Origin: Dryococelus australis
Taxonomy: Eukaryota; Arthropoda; Insecta; Phasmatodea; Phasmatidae
NCBI GenBank assembly: GCA_029891345.1
Contig: CM057009.1
Span: forward strand, 309,048,666 to 309,112,665
Reading direction: 5' to 3'
DNA: 64,000 nucleotides
Shown here: piece by piece, positions 49,840 through 61,650 of the stretch
How positions within the stretch are numbered: position 1 is the stretch's first letter
How the letters are laid out: the number at the start of each line of letters is the position of its first letter
The notes under the pieces: model-generated
Seen by the model: the letters and a program-made list of their open reading frames with translations, nothing else
The model's database searches: none
What the model was told of the DNA's origin: nothing
Program-made: the position numbers and the translations under genes

Positions 49840-52600
49840 ATATTGTTGCGAGGAGGGAATGGAAGGGGTAGGAGTGGGAAGTAGGGAGGTGTGATCTCCA
49901 GGAGTAACCAACCAAGGAAACTACCCGGCGACTACTACCAAATGTTACGAGGTGGGAGAGGGTGTAGGGTGAGGGAAGGATAAAATTTACACTTACAAAA
50001 GAAATAGTAGACAAATGAGCCAATACCAAAAACTGTCTTGCAAAGCCTCCACCACGTGCTGAACTTTTACTTATCAGGGTCATCATGATACCCGGTAACC
50101 TAACCAGCTACTTTAATATAAAACAAGAAAGCCTCATTTAAACCAAAAGGGACAGTGATTAGGGAAATGAAAAAGGGGGGAGAGGGTGGTTTACTCGGAA
50201 GGCAACAGAGAGGCAAACCGCGAACGCTTCATGGGTCAGTCACTGACAGAGACCATGCATCAAGGTAAAACTAATAAAATACAACACCTTATCCATTAAT
50301 AGGCACCCAGTGCCTAAATAGTAGGCTCCTAATTTTATCTGAGGTGTTCTAGACCTACAAAATAGAGGAGGGGGTTATCCTCATCAACCGACAAGAAGGA
50401 AGAACTATGATTTAAAAAATATAAATATATGTAGTTTTATTAAAAACAAACAAGTAAATTAACAGGTTATCAAATAATATTAAATAACTGAAACAATAAA
50501 AACATTTTACAGGATATGATTAAAAAATTAGTTCTCTTCAACTACCAGGTATGTAGGTATAAACAAACAAAATTCATGAAACATATTTGCTTACAGTAAT
50601 TAAATTATTAATGGCAAAAAAAAGAATATTGCAGGGCTGACACAGGATGCCTTTCACACAGATATTATAAAAGGGATCTGTGCATCGGAAAATTGAAATT
50701 TACTTCCAATTACCTAATGTAGTAGTACTCTACCCTTTGCCCCTAGGGCTTAAAAGAGAGAAACTCAGGATCACTAAAGTTACTTTATTTATGGGCACTT
50801 ATAAGTTCATTGAGTTTATTAGTATACTGGCCAGAAAATTAACAGAGTAACAAGATTTAATTTAAGCAGAAAACAAAAGAAAAGGGCAAACGACTTTAAA
50901 ATGTATAAAAGAAAATACTTTAGAATTTAATTTTAAGGAGGAACCAATCAAAAGAAAATGTCGGACAATGCAACAAGGACTTGGTTTCTGTCAGTATAGT
51001 AGGATCTACAAACTCCAACACCTTCAAATCCAACAATCTTCGGAGCCATCTACACACCAGGCACTATTGGTATCCTTATCCTTACCAACAAAAACAATAC
51101 TATTTAAAAAAAATGATAGGTTCGCTCCGAAATCTCTATTAAATTAATTAAAGCATGGGAAACTTAACCCTGATGGCCCCTCGGCCAGTACTGATGGGGG
51201 ATTACATATTTACCTATGAAGTTGCTGCCCTGACTCGCCACCACCAGCGAACCTCGGATGTGGCGCATTACATAGTCTCCACTGAGCCCCTTGTTTACTA
51301 AGGTCCAACTGTTTAAAGGCAGAGTCCGGGCATTTCTTCCAGCTAAACAGGGACGAAAGTCCTGACCATGCACAAAACTAAAGGTTTCCAAAGAAGGCTC
51401 ATCATTATTTTGATGTCACAGCCTCCTTCGGGGCGGCCCACCTGCTCTATAACCGGGCGCTCACAACTACTGTCCGCTATCATCTCTCTCACTCACGACT
51501 CCCTGACCTGAGTATCTACTGCCGATAAACACCAGCTGCCTCGCTGATGTCACGAGCGAGGTCGACGTCATGACGGACCAATTAGAGCCCACCACCGCCG
51601 GAATCGATACTTCGATACCTTGCAGCTAATGCCCTGTTTCCGCGTACATTTCCTTACTGTCTCTCTTCATCACAACAGTCTTACCTTTACCATGGAGATA
51701 GATGACACATTTTTTCAGCTCGCAACTGCGCCCAGTGCTTCGAACGAGCAGAAAAAATAACAATTCTCCCGAACTGCTGAAGGGGAAATTATAATTCGCA
51801 CCTGATTGGGTAAATACGGCCAGCAACCGCTGCTTCAGACAAAGTCTGCTGATCTAAGATGTGAAAAAATGCTTTCAAGATTAAAAATAACTAGTGACCT
51901 CAGCTCCTTAAGAACTCCGCAGAAAAAAAAAGTAGCAACCCTTTATTCTTACAAAACCTAGAGATAACACTGTAATATAACTGAGTCCTAATTTAATCCC
52001 ACCATTGTTGAAATTATCTAACCTTAAAATAAAAAGGAAACACAAACCAAACAAATAAAATCTGTAAATAAATAACCATTGGTAGGTTTCAAAAAGAAAA
52101 ATGATAAAAATAAAATTAACTGAAGAACTTTAAAAGAGCGACTGTCCGTTAACTTTTCCACCAAAACTTCGGCATCTAGCTTAAGGTCACGACTGTTGAA
52201 ACTGACTATCCTAAAAACGCATTTTAAAATTAAAAAAAAATCAATTAAGTATTATCACCATCTTACTTATTAAAGAAAAAATAAAAAACACGTTTATTAA
52301 CAAAAAAAGGACTCAAGTAATGAGCAGGGCTTAACTCATCTCAAAACAGCCTAATATCCTAACCTAACTCCGGGGATGGAATCGCCATAAGAAAAATACT
52401 AAACGAAAAAAGACAAAGGGATAGGGAACTTCCTGCTGGCATAAAATCAAAGGCATCCGAACAAAAAAGAGGTAGCCAGCAAAAATACCACTACAGATAT
52501 TACGCTTAACAAAAAAGCTTCATTTAACCCAAAATAACAAAAAAAAATTAACCATAAAATTCACACAGTAACAATATTAAGATAAACTGGGTTTCCCGTG
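49840..52600. repeat. A-skewed 2.7 kb block with CpG core
   Basis: From a TGTTGCGAGGAGG start to about 52,600 the plus strand is unusually A-rich and T-poor, with many AAAA tracts and few TTTT, unlike the flanks. In its middle (51,170-51,650) is a GC/CpG-rich core. Such one-sided composition over kilobases suggests a single inserted element, perhaps a long non-coding or LTR-type unit. No protein frame, terminal repeat or second copy was found, so this remains a compositional call. Confidence 0.45.
51541..51590. promoter_or_regulatory. CRE/CCAAT cluster in CpG core
   Basis: Within 50 bases lie GATGTCACGAG, CGACGTCATGACG (a CRE-type site) and GACCAAT (a CCAAT box). The combination is typical of CpG promoters. 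The direction of any transcript is unknown. Confidence 0.35.
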
Positions 52601-54064
52601 CTCAGTCTCAAACTTTTTTTGAAAAAGGGTTTTTGTGCAACATAAATAGAATTCTAATACATTACCCAAATACTATGAAGCAGAATTATTACATTCTACT
52701 AAAAGTTTATTGGACAAAAAAAATTACATGAGAGGAAAATATTTGAATCTTAATAGATCCTAAAAACTTGATGAACAAATGTCATTGTAACTATGTAAAG
52801 CTATTACAAGACAAGATATTAACCTGTTATTGATGATAATGTTTTGGTTCTAAAATTAATATTTATTCTCTATGATAGGTACTCAATCAGATGATAGTTA
52901 AAAGTCAAACAATTCTGACTTAATCGTGCACTTGAAACTTCATTTATATTCATCTAAAATTAATGATTTCCCACCTGTTTGCTTGGAAGTTCCATAAAAT
53001 GAGGGTGGTTGATAGATTTGAAGCAAGGGAGAAATAGGATTAAAATCAGGTCTGTACATGGAACAATGGGTGAAGGTACTACAATGATATTTCATGTACT
53101 TAAAAACTTACTGGGTCTTTGTGCATATGTTATACCTTTCCATTGGCTTATTTGTTTATTTTTATGTTTTGAAACTGAGTCCCGGGTAATGACATAACAA
53201 TTGTGGAGTTTTCAGGTGTTCAGTATATTGAGTTGTTGTTAAGTTACCAAGATCACAAGTTTTATTTAAAAAAAAACTGTTTCGTATTATCTTTAATTAT
53301 TCCAATTAGTGGATGAGCCGAAGACTGCCGAGAACCCCTGGAGACAAGCCTAAGATCGCCGAAAACCCCCAGAGATGAGCCAGATACGGTCTTTGTGATT
53401 GATAAGTTGAGTTCAGACATTATGCAGGAGTTGTTTTCGCTGTATTTATTATATACAGGCACAGCAAAAACATGTTGAAAGGTGTTTCATAATTTTTTTA
53501 TTTTTTTCTTTTTATTAAAAATACATAAGCCTACAAAAATAGCTATCATAGAAAATAATTATTTTCTTTTGTTTTTAATTGAAAACACAAAAACATTAAC
53601 ATTTATAAAATATAAAAAATAACTTTTTGTCATATTGCCAGATTGTAAACAGTTTATATATGTACCATATATGTTACCATACTGTCAAACAAAATAATCA
53701 TTTATTACAAATGTCTAATAAATTAGGTCTTGATTTTGTTGTGCTTTATTTTGTAGGAATATATATATATTAAATTTATAACTTTTAAAACAGAGTATCC
53801 CAATGTTGAGTAAATGGCTGCCATCGTTCCAGTACAATTTTCCAATCTGAATTTAAGTGGTTGGTGCACTGTTTACAAAAACAATTGAAATTCAAATATG
53901 TAATACCTACATATATTGAGTAACCAAAAACACATTTGGAATATTTTTATTTATCACAAATTATTCATTTGGTGTTTTAGAACTAGATATTGGCATTATT
54001 TAACACAATGATTATAATTAACTGTTATAATTAGATAACGTGGTACAAGAGTAACATGTTTCAA
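52601..54064. other. No gene; one short duplication
   Basis: AT-rich. At 53,314-53,385 a ~30 bp motif (TGCCGAGAACCCC / TCGCCGAAAACCCC, with flanking GAGxC words) occurs twice in tandem, a diverged local duplication. Confidence 0.45.
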
Positions 54065-54125
54065 TGTTTATACAGTTATTTTTGGGACTTCTTGGATTTC
54101 CTCACTTAAACCAATGCTAGACTAC

Positions 54126-54440
54126 TGCGCATGTGTAAATGTTATTTTTTAGAATGTCTGGCTTGTAACTGTTCAACTTTGCCCACCACACCAGGTAATT
54201 AAACACTATGCATGCGTGAAAGTTATTTTTGGGACGTCTCAGTTTGCAACATTGTGCATGCATAACAGTAATTTTTTGGAACGTTTCGTTTTGTAACAGT
54301 GCGTATGCATAAAAGTAATTTTTTGGAATGTCTCAACTTGCAACTGTGCACATGCGTAAAAGTTATTTTTTTAATGTCTTGGTTTGCAACTGTGCGCATG
54401 TGCGAATATTATGTCTTGGAATGCCAAGCTTTGGGACATT
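54126..54440 (+). repeat. Degenerate 45-47 bp minisatellite
   Basis: Unit starts are at 54,126, 54,209, 54,255, 54,300, 54,347 and 54,393. Each begins with a variant of TGCGCATGCG, then AAAAGTTATTTTTTGGAA, then GTCTC and TTTGCAAC. The first interval contains about 37 extra bases. Partial units extend left to about 54,065. Units differ by 15-30%, so the array is old. Confidence 0.85.
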
Positions 54441-55378
54441 GAATGATGTAATCGTTATTTCCCAGAATGTCGGCACATGTAAGAAATGTTTCACAGTAAC
54501 TTGTTACGAAAATATATTACTGGAATGTGTTACTTACTTGGAACTGGAACTATAGTACACGTTATGTGAAAGTAACTGTCCCATTCCTATTTAGAACAGA
54601 AGTTATTATGAAAACTGAAATTGCAAAAATCTATATTATTTTTAATTGATCTACTTCTATAAAATAATGAGCTTGAACAAAAAAAATGTTTACCATTATC
54701 TGTATTTTAATGCATTCGTAAATTGTTTTATTATGAATATATTGCCGGTTTTGTAATAACAAAATCAAAGGATCATAGTTTCTTAAAATATAAATAGTTC
54801 ACAATACTCTTAATTTGAAATTATCCTGCTTCATTATTTACCATTTCTTCACACAGAGTAGTAACAAATATGCACCACAGAATCGGATCTCAATTTACTC
54901 TTGTGAAAGGAAAACAATTTAGAATTTTTTTTTGTTTTGTCAATTTTTTAGTATTTAGAGTTCTTATAACTGAAAAAGAACATTAAAAAAATCAAAAATT
55001 TTTGACAATATTTTAGTTAATGTGAGCATAATTACTAAAATATTTCATTCTGCTGTTATACCAAATTTTTATTCGAAAAATACATTTGATTGGACTCTTT
55101 TTCATTATAAATTGCCTGCAGCTGTTATAAGTGGTACAGAAAAAAAAATCATTGTTGAGGGTTTAATTTTTTACTGCATTAAATAAAAATCTATTACAGT
55201 ACCTAATGTTTAAAGTAATTTGGAATACATAAAGTATACACTTACCAAACACAGTTCTTTAAATTAAAAATGGTTTTAATTGTAAAATTTAACTTAAATT
55301 ATGCCCAATGTTAATTACGTATCAGTGTACTATGGTTAATCAGTTTAGTAATATGTAATCTAGTGATAATTATTTCTC
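54441..55378. other. No recognised gene
   Basis: Very AT-rich DNA with many homopolymer A and T runs. Confidence 0.45.
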
Positions 55379-55550
55379 TGTTAACCTGTGAAGGTTATTC
55401 TGTATTTAAGTTGGCAGTAAGAGATTTTCAATGTGCTCATTTAGTCTTTTTCTAGCCTTCACAATGTCAGGGTAGTTGTTGACATGTGCTCATGAATAAA
55501 GGAATATAGCATTTTCGTAACTTAACTTGTCTCCTTTCTTTTCTGTTACA
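55379..55550 (+). repeat. 5' LTR of Copia fossil
   Basis: About 172 bp opening TGTTAACC and ending TTACA, with an AATAAAGGAATATAG poly(A)-type site inside. The ends fit the TG...CA rule and the primer-binding site follows directly. There is no partner LTR in the window to confirm the length. Confidence 0.55.
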
Positions 55551-55568
55551 TGTTATGAGCCCAGTAGG
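55551..55568 (+). promoter_or_regulatory. Copia primer-binding site (half tRNA-iMet)
   Basis: TTATGAGCCCAG resembles the complement of the initiator-tRNA anticodon arm (TTATGGGCCCAG), the internal primer site used by many arthropod Copia elements. Its position at the LTR end supports the reading. Confidence 0.6.
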
Positions 55569-55699
55569 GTGGTTTATAGTTGCGAGTTATGATATATTAT
55601 GCTTGCGAGTGTAACAAAAGATGCAATTGTCATTAGCTGTTTGGAGTTTGAAATTTAATTGTTCTGTTAGATCTTTAGTCTCGGATTACGAGTAAAATA

Positions 55700-55785
55700 A
55701 TGGAAAGTGTTTTAAAGACCAGCATTGACAAGTTGGAAGGCCAATCGAACTGGAACAACTGGAAATTTGAGATTGTTATTCTTTA
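55700..55785 (+). pseudogene. Copia gag, N-terminal part
   Basis: The frame begins MESVLKTSIDKLEGQSNWNN and continues WKFEI, a typical Copia gag start (a KLxGxNWxxWKxxM-like pattern). It is cut by the LINE insertion. More gag remnants follow at 57,000-57,600. Confidence 0.75.
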
Positions 55786-56991
55786 ATACATACATACACT
55801 CGCAATTAGGCTACCACCCGGTGGCGAGCTCTCTCAACTCTCCTTCACCCAACCAACTCCTTTTCCACTCCCTTCCTGAATTTACTAACCCCTCTCACAG
55901 ATACCAATTCTTCCCTCAACACATTCCACTCCCTCACAGACCTCACAAGCATGGACTGTCTACCCCGCTCCGTTCTCCTCCACACCCTCTGAAGCTTCTC
56001 ACTGTTGTTTCCTCTTCCCCTAAACACCCCCTTACTTAGCTTGCAGTGTAGCCCTCCCCATCCTCCCTCTTCATTCACCATCCTGTACATCCTGACTAAC
56101 CTTTCAACTTACCTCCTGTCCTTCAATGAGCTCCACCCCATTTCTTTCATCATCACTGATGCCCTATAGTTCCCTTCTTCCTCATCATCCTGCCCTTGCC
56201 TTCTCCATCTACCCTTCACCCATCTTGCTGCCTTTCTCTGCACCTTTTCCAGTTCTTGCACCTCCACCTCCGGGTTCCATACTGCTGCAGCATATTCTAA
56301 CATTGGCCGTACCATTGTGCCATACGCCTTCTCCTTCACCTCACAGCTGACTCCCTTCAGCACCCTTCCCATCATACCCAGAGCCCTTCTTCCCTTTGCT
56401 ACCACCCTCTCTACCTGTTTTTTCCACCTGAGGTCTCCCTGCAGTACAATCCCTAGATACTTATATTCTGCTGCTTCTTCTATCTCTTGTCCCTCCCATC
56501 TGTGCTTCTTCTATCTCTTGTCCCTCCCATCTGTACCTGTCCCTGCTTATCATCTTCTTCCTTGTGAACCTCACTACCTTAGTTTTTCTTACATTTATCT
56601 TCATTTTATTTTTTCTGGTCCACAACCATATCTTATCAATGTCCGCCTGCAAATTTCCGCCCCCCTCTCCCACCTCAGCATATACAACACAATTATCTGC
56701 AAACAATCTGATTTTTCCTCTAATCCCCAAACCCATGTCATTTACCATTATGGTAAATATCAAAGGACCCAGCACACTTCCCTGTGGTACCCCTGACGTA
56801 ACCTCCTCTTCCTCCGATATTGCCTCCCCCACTTTCACCCTCTGCCTTTGCCCCCTGAGGAAGTCCCCTATCCATTCCACTACCCTCCTGTCTGGTATCA
56901 GCGCCTCCACTTTCCTCATCAATGTTCCATGGGGCACCTTATCGAATGCCTTCTCAAAATCTATGAAGCAGGCATCTACCTGCTTCCCTTC
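55786..56991 (-). mobile_element. CR1-group LINE, 5'-truncated copy (1.2 kb)
   Basis: The minus-strand copy runs from the TATG tail at 55,786 (seen as ATACATACATAC) to a 5' truncation at about 56,991, inside the RT. It keeps RT blocks GVPQGSVLGPLIFTIMVNDM and a C-terminal frame ending VRGVSKFRKGVEKELVG. FADD reads FADN here, a catalytic change. A 32 bp tandem duplication sits at about 56,472-56,535. ATTCTT occurs at both outer edges, a possible 6 bp target duplication. By eye the RT part is about 97% identical to the copy at 42,850-43,190. Confidence 0.93.
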
Positions 56992-56999
56992 ATTCTTCT

Positions 57000-57620
57000 G
57001 AGATGTAGCAGACTAATGAATGCTCTTGAAGGTAAGCTCGTATATCTGACAATTCTGGATGTAGAAGCAACTGTAAAGAAAATGACTGCATACAACTCTC
57101 AAATCCAAATATTAGTAAAAGTATGATTTGATGCACAGCAAGGTATTGTCATTAATATGATGATGATGGTTCATCAGCGCGAACTTTGAGTAAAGAAATG
57201 TGGGAGAATATAATCTCTGTTTATTGACAAATATCGAACCAAAGACAGGACTGGCTTTCTAATGAATTCTTTGGTGTAATAACAGTGGAATATGACAGAG
57301 GATTGCCAAACATACCTCTTAAGTTTGAGAAGCTTTGGTGTGAGCTAAAAGGTGTAACTTGGAACGGAGTTGAAGTGAAGTTTCTTTAAAGTTTATTTAT
57401 TAACAGACTTTTCAACACTTTACCTTCTCAGTATTTCAAATTTGTGAATGTGTGGGAGTCCATGCCGAAGGACTTTTAAAATTTTGACAGAGAAGTTATG
57501 TACTATCGAATTGTGTCTCAAGGGGAGAGACACCTTTTTTTTTGTCAATAAATGAAAACCCAACTCATAAAACTTCCAAAGAACCAGAGAAGCACAGAAA
57601 AGAATAAAGCGTGCTTCCTT
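57000..57620 (+). pseudogene. Copia gag, remaining part
   Basis: Gag-like words appear in several frames: MNALEGKLVYLTILD near 57,015, LPNIPLKFEKLWCELKGVTW near 57,310 and FKFVNVWESMPKDF near 57,440. They match the order of Copia gag. Heavily decayed. Confidence 0.65.
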
Positions 57621-58560
57621 TGCAAGTGTGAAGGACATTTTAAACAGACTGTCCCAAGCTATAGGTAAAGAACTGGAGCTCCATACTGTTAATGACATGG
57701 TTTTGTTTGCGAGTGCTTATAATGTTGAACAAAAACTTTTGGACACTGGTGACCATTGGATTGTTGGAGTGCTCACATGTTCAGGAACCTTGATTACAAT
57801 TTTGAGAGCAGGGTGAAGATCACCATGAGACTGCAATAAATTGTGGTGAAATAGGCTTATATAGAAGTCGTTTTACTTGGAGGTAATGTTGAGATTATTT
57901 CAAATGCTATTTGTGTGCCAGACATAGCTACCAACTTGTTGTTAGTTCTTAAATGAACTGAAAATGGTTTAATGTAGTTTCTTGTGTAAAGGATTGTAAT
58001 GTATTTGCCAAGAATGATGTGGAAGGTTGAAAATTAAACTGTTCTTAGGACCAAGACAATTAGGACTGATAGTTGTACAGTGTACATGTCTGGACAATTT
58101 GAGGGCTTACTGAAGACTTGCAGGATCAGTCACCAGAAGACTGCACCATAAACACCTGAGCAAGGGTGAGTTTTTGGAAAAATGAATGGAACAGTCATGA
58201 AGAAAGCTCACTGCATATTGTGGACTAGACTCAACAAAAGGTGTTAGGGCGAGGCAATTATATTATTGAAGAATCATTCTCCAGCTGTGGCAATGTCAGG
58301 CGTGACACCCAAGGAGACCTGGACTACCTCTAAGGTGAATATGAGTTGTCTGAGAATTTTTGGCTTGAAAGGTTATGCTCCAACATTGAAAGAGAAGAAA
58401 ACACAGTCAGATCCCAAAGTCCAGGAGTACATTATGCTCGGTAATGCAGATGGAACAAAAGGGCGCAGATTATTTGAATGTCTAAAAGAAAAATTGTTAT
58501 TGCTACCGATGTTAAATTCTTAGAATCTGGTATTCCAAAGAATATACATTAAGACCCAGA
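57621..58560 (+). pseudogene. Copia protease and integrase remnants
   Basis: A protease-type stretch (VEQKLLDTGDHWIVG) lies near 57,730. The linker is followed by integrase pieces, ending with the C-terminal region at 58,290-58,540 (NMSCLRIFGLKGYAPTLKEK, then YIMLGNADGTKGRRLFE). In intact Copia elements this last block follows the integrase core. Decayed; part of the fossil. Confidence 0.7.
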
Positions 58561-58671
58561 TCCTAGTTCGACTCTATAAATATTGTGCCAATACAACAGC
58601 CTCCAGATGATCTTATGGAAGATGTTGAAGATGCCAGGCAATCTACAGGTTGACTTAAGGCAGTACGTATC

Positions 58672-59190
58672 ATACATACATACACTCGCAATTAGGCTCC
58701 CGCCGGTGGCGAACTCTCTCACCTCTCCTTCACCCAACCAACTCCTTTTCCACTCCCTTCCAGAATTTACTAACCCCTCTCACAGATACCAATTCCTCCC
58801 TCAACACATTCCACTCCCTCACAGACCTCACAAGCATGGACTGCCTACCCTGCTCCGTTCTCCTCCACACCCTCTGAAGCTTCTCACTGTTGTTTCCTCT
58901 TCCTCTAAACACCCCCTTACTTAGCTTGCAGTGTAGCCCTCCCCATCCTCCCTCTTCATTCACCATCCTGTACATCCTGACTAACCGTTCAACTTTCCTC
59001 CTGTCCTTCAATGAGCTCCACCCCATTTCTTTCATCATCACTGATGGCCTATAGTTCCCTTCTTCCTCACCGTCTTGCCCCTGCCTTCTCCACTTACCCT
59101 TCACCCATCTTGCTTCCTTTCTCTGCACCTTTTCCAGTTCTCGCACCTCCACCTCCACATACGGGTCCCATATTGCTGTAGCATATTCTA
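58672..59190 (-). mobile_element. CR1-group LINE, 5'-truncated copy (0.5 kb)
   Basis: From the TATG tail at 58,672 to a truncation at about 59,190, where the match begins near the GAATATGCTGCAGCAGTATGG point of the full LINE. The C-terminal ORF2 frame is open for about 150 codons (MMKEMGWSSLKDRRKVERLV through VEKELVG). Near-identical to the other copies. Confidence 0.95.
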
Positions 59191-59340
59191 AGTCACATAA
59201 ATCCTCCAACTTCAATGGTTTCGAAGGTGGTAAGAGTCTTCAAAGAGATGTTGAAGACTTCAACACAGGTAATGGCATAGAGAATCATTCTAATAAGGCC
59301 TCTTGTTCAGACACCAAAAAGAACTGTAATGAAGGTAAAT

Positions 59341-60899
59341 AAATGGCAGCAGAATTAGAGTACCTTAGATGACAATGTAAACAAAAGATGTTCCACAAGA
59401 CGTGTTTCCTAATTGTTAGAAGTTTGTGTCAAAATAGTGAGCCATTGTGTTATTCCAAGCTTTTAAATACAATGACTGTTACAAATGGTGTGTTGCTATT
59501 CAAAATGAGTAGGCCTATATTTGTTTAGAAATGTGCATACTTAGTTCACTTGTGAAATTTCCTCTTCTGAAGCTACATATGAATCAGTATCAACATTATT
59601 TTTTTTATCAGGTGGGACAAATTGACTCCCCAGGAATATGCATAACTTTCTGAGTATGTTCTGCTAATTCCAGAGATATTACTCTTAAACTTTTTTAAAT
59701 TTGTTATCATGGAATTTGAATAGATCACTTTTGACACCAAATATCATGGGTATTATATTTCTTCGGATATTTAATTTCGTGATAATTGCACACAAAAGAA
59801 ATATTTGAATGTACTCTCAATTTCAAAAGCCTCTGATCTGTCACTAAATTCACAAAAGTTTTTTGAGTTTCCGATTACTGGCAAAAAGGTCTTCTTATGG
59901 CAATCTTCACTTATATAAAATTTCTACATTACACTCCATTTTTTATATTCACAGGAAAGAGGCTACTGGCACTAGGAACAATCTCTTTCTATCCCAAGAA
60001 CTGTGTGCTGGCCGGAAGTTTGAAACAGACTGTTGCACACACAATACTGCTGAGTGTGCAACTCTCAACCCATCTTATCTAAAGTTGGGATCTTGGCTGC
60101 AACAGCACATTCCATTGATTCCATTCATCCTCCCACCCAATAAACCAGTCAATGCTTTCCCTGTAATGGCACACTAATGAAGGTATACAAAGCACTTGAA
60201 AGCATTACTGCACAGATCTATAAGTAAACGTAGGGAATAATTTTACAGTCAAATTTCAAGCTATTGAAATTATTTGTATTTGAATCTGTCATTGGTCGCT
60301 ATATGAGCATTTCCATCACACCTTATTAAAAAATGTAATTTGTTCTAAAATGATTCCTCATTTGGTTTTCTCTCAAGTTGAGTTTTTGACCTTCAGTCAC
60401 AATATGATATAATATTTAGTGGTACCAAGTGTTTACATGCCCTGTATGTATCGTCTTGTTAAGCTCATATGCTACCTGTGAGGAATTCTCTCCTCGCGCA
60501 ATGAATGGTGCTCGGGATTTTTCGCCACCTGGTAAACTACCCTTGCGGGATTATCTTATTGTGCAACTAATGATGCTGGTGGTCTCCTCCCCCCCCCCCC
60601 CTCCTCTTTACTTAGAATAACTGTGTTACAGTGGGGTCAGTTGGGAATCTACAACAGTTCTTGCTAATACTGTAAATACTGCTGTTCAGTTGACAGGTGG
60701 TGAATTTTAATGTGACACAAAGTTAGATTTTTATGTGATTGTGGTAAAGTGAGTGAACATGAGCAGAGGAAAAAACTCTTGTTGAATTAGAACTTTTTAT
60801 CAATACAGAATCAAGGTTCATTTACATATTTTATAACAAGATACCTACAAATTTCACGGGTTCAGTTTTAAGACTTTGACTTCAAACATTTATTGATCT
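59341..60899. other. Mostly unassigned; one exon-like frame
   Basis: At 59,957-60,177, after an acceptor-like TTTTTTATATTCACAG, a frame reads KEATGTRNNLFLSQELCAGR and runs to a TAA at 60,175. It matches nothing I know. Part of this interval is probably the 5' LTR and leader of Gypsy fossil B, since a C run at 60,589-60,601 resembles the LTR start of fossil A. The LTR could not be delimited. Confidence 0.35.
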
Positions 60900-60939
60900 T
60901 TGTTTATTTTGTTACTACCAACAAGAAACTCTGAGCCAG

Positions 60940-61181
60940 TAATGCATGCCAGACTAGAATCGTCAGCAGTCTGCACCACACAACAACAGTGGTGCCAACA
61001 AAGGCATTGCCCTGGAATTGATGGTGAACATGTCAACTGTGGTTCCTGTGGGAGGAGAGTGCACAGTCAATGTGTTACGTCAGAAGAATGGTGTGACTTG
61101 CAGCAGGAGAATTTCACATGTGCACAGTGCATGCCACAGCTGTCACTGCCACACCACCTGTCACCACATGGATGGGCATAA
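60940..61181 (+). pseudogene. PHD-like zinc finger upstream of gag, Gypsy fossil B
   Basis: The frame holds CQQRHCPGIDGEHVNCGSC, then GRRVHSQCVTSEEWCDLQQE, then NFTCAQC. The spacing is C-x4-C-x8-C-x2-C-x4-H-x2-C-x15-C-x2-C, close to a PHD/RING-type zinc finger. It lies just before gag and is not a CCHC knuckle. It may be part of the element's own N-terminal gag extension or captured sequence. Function unknown. Confidence 0.55.
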
Positions 61182-61339
61182 CAACAATGGAGCTACCACC
61201 TGCCCTCTCCACATCTCTACTCCAGGTAGCTGCTGCTCCTGTGGGCATTGACAGCCATTCTCACTGCACCACGTGCTCCTACCGGACAAACAACTGTCAC
61301 GTCAACAACTCCTGCCAAATTTTAGTTTCTACCCACCTA

Positions 61340-61650
61340 CTCAGGCATATCCAATGAGGACCCGTCCACATTTCACCATGTTGCGCCAGCAGACTAATCC
61401 ACTACAGTGTAAATGAAGAGGACTGGTCCAACAGTGTTGGTGGACGGCTGGGTGGCGATGCAAAAACGTGGTGGAGAGGAATATCACACTATGGTATAAC
61501 ATGGCCAGAGTTCTGAAGTGTATTTGTGTGCCACTTTGCAGGCACCTTCACATCGCTACATGCATGTAGCCAGGTTATTCTGGAAGGGCAGAAGGCCGAC
61601 AAGTCATTGTACAACTTTGTGACACTCAAAGTGAGCCTTATTCTCACCTA
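61340..61650 (+). pseudogene. Gag region of Gypsy fossil B
   Basis: Gag signature words GDAKTWWRGISHYGITWPEF and an FTSLHACSQVILEGQKADK stretch match the order in Gypsy fossil A. Decayed, and followed directly by the MITE. Confidence 0.7.

Larger units (their letters stand above)
55379..59340 (+). mobile_element. Copia LTR retrotransposon fossil
   Basis: An endogenous retroelement on the plus strand. Parts visible in order are a short 5' LTR, a primer-binding site, gag, protease and integrase remnants, ending near 59,340. No RT and no 3' LTR were found, so the right part is missing. Two LINE copies lie inside it (55,786-56,991 and 58,672-59,190, both minus). It is broken, with well over ten disruptions besides the insertions. 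It predates the LINE insertions, which are near-identical to the full LINE. Confidence 0.85.

Noticed and set aside
55725-57001. Plus-strand open frames of 74-159 codons
   Set aside because: Antisense shadows of the truncated LINE copy; the real coding strand there is minus.
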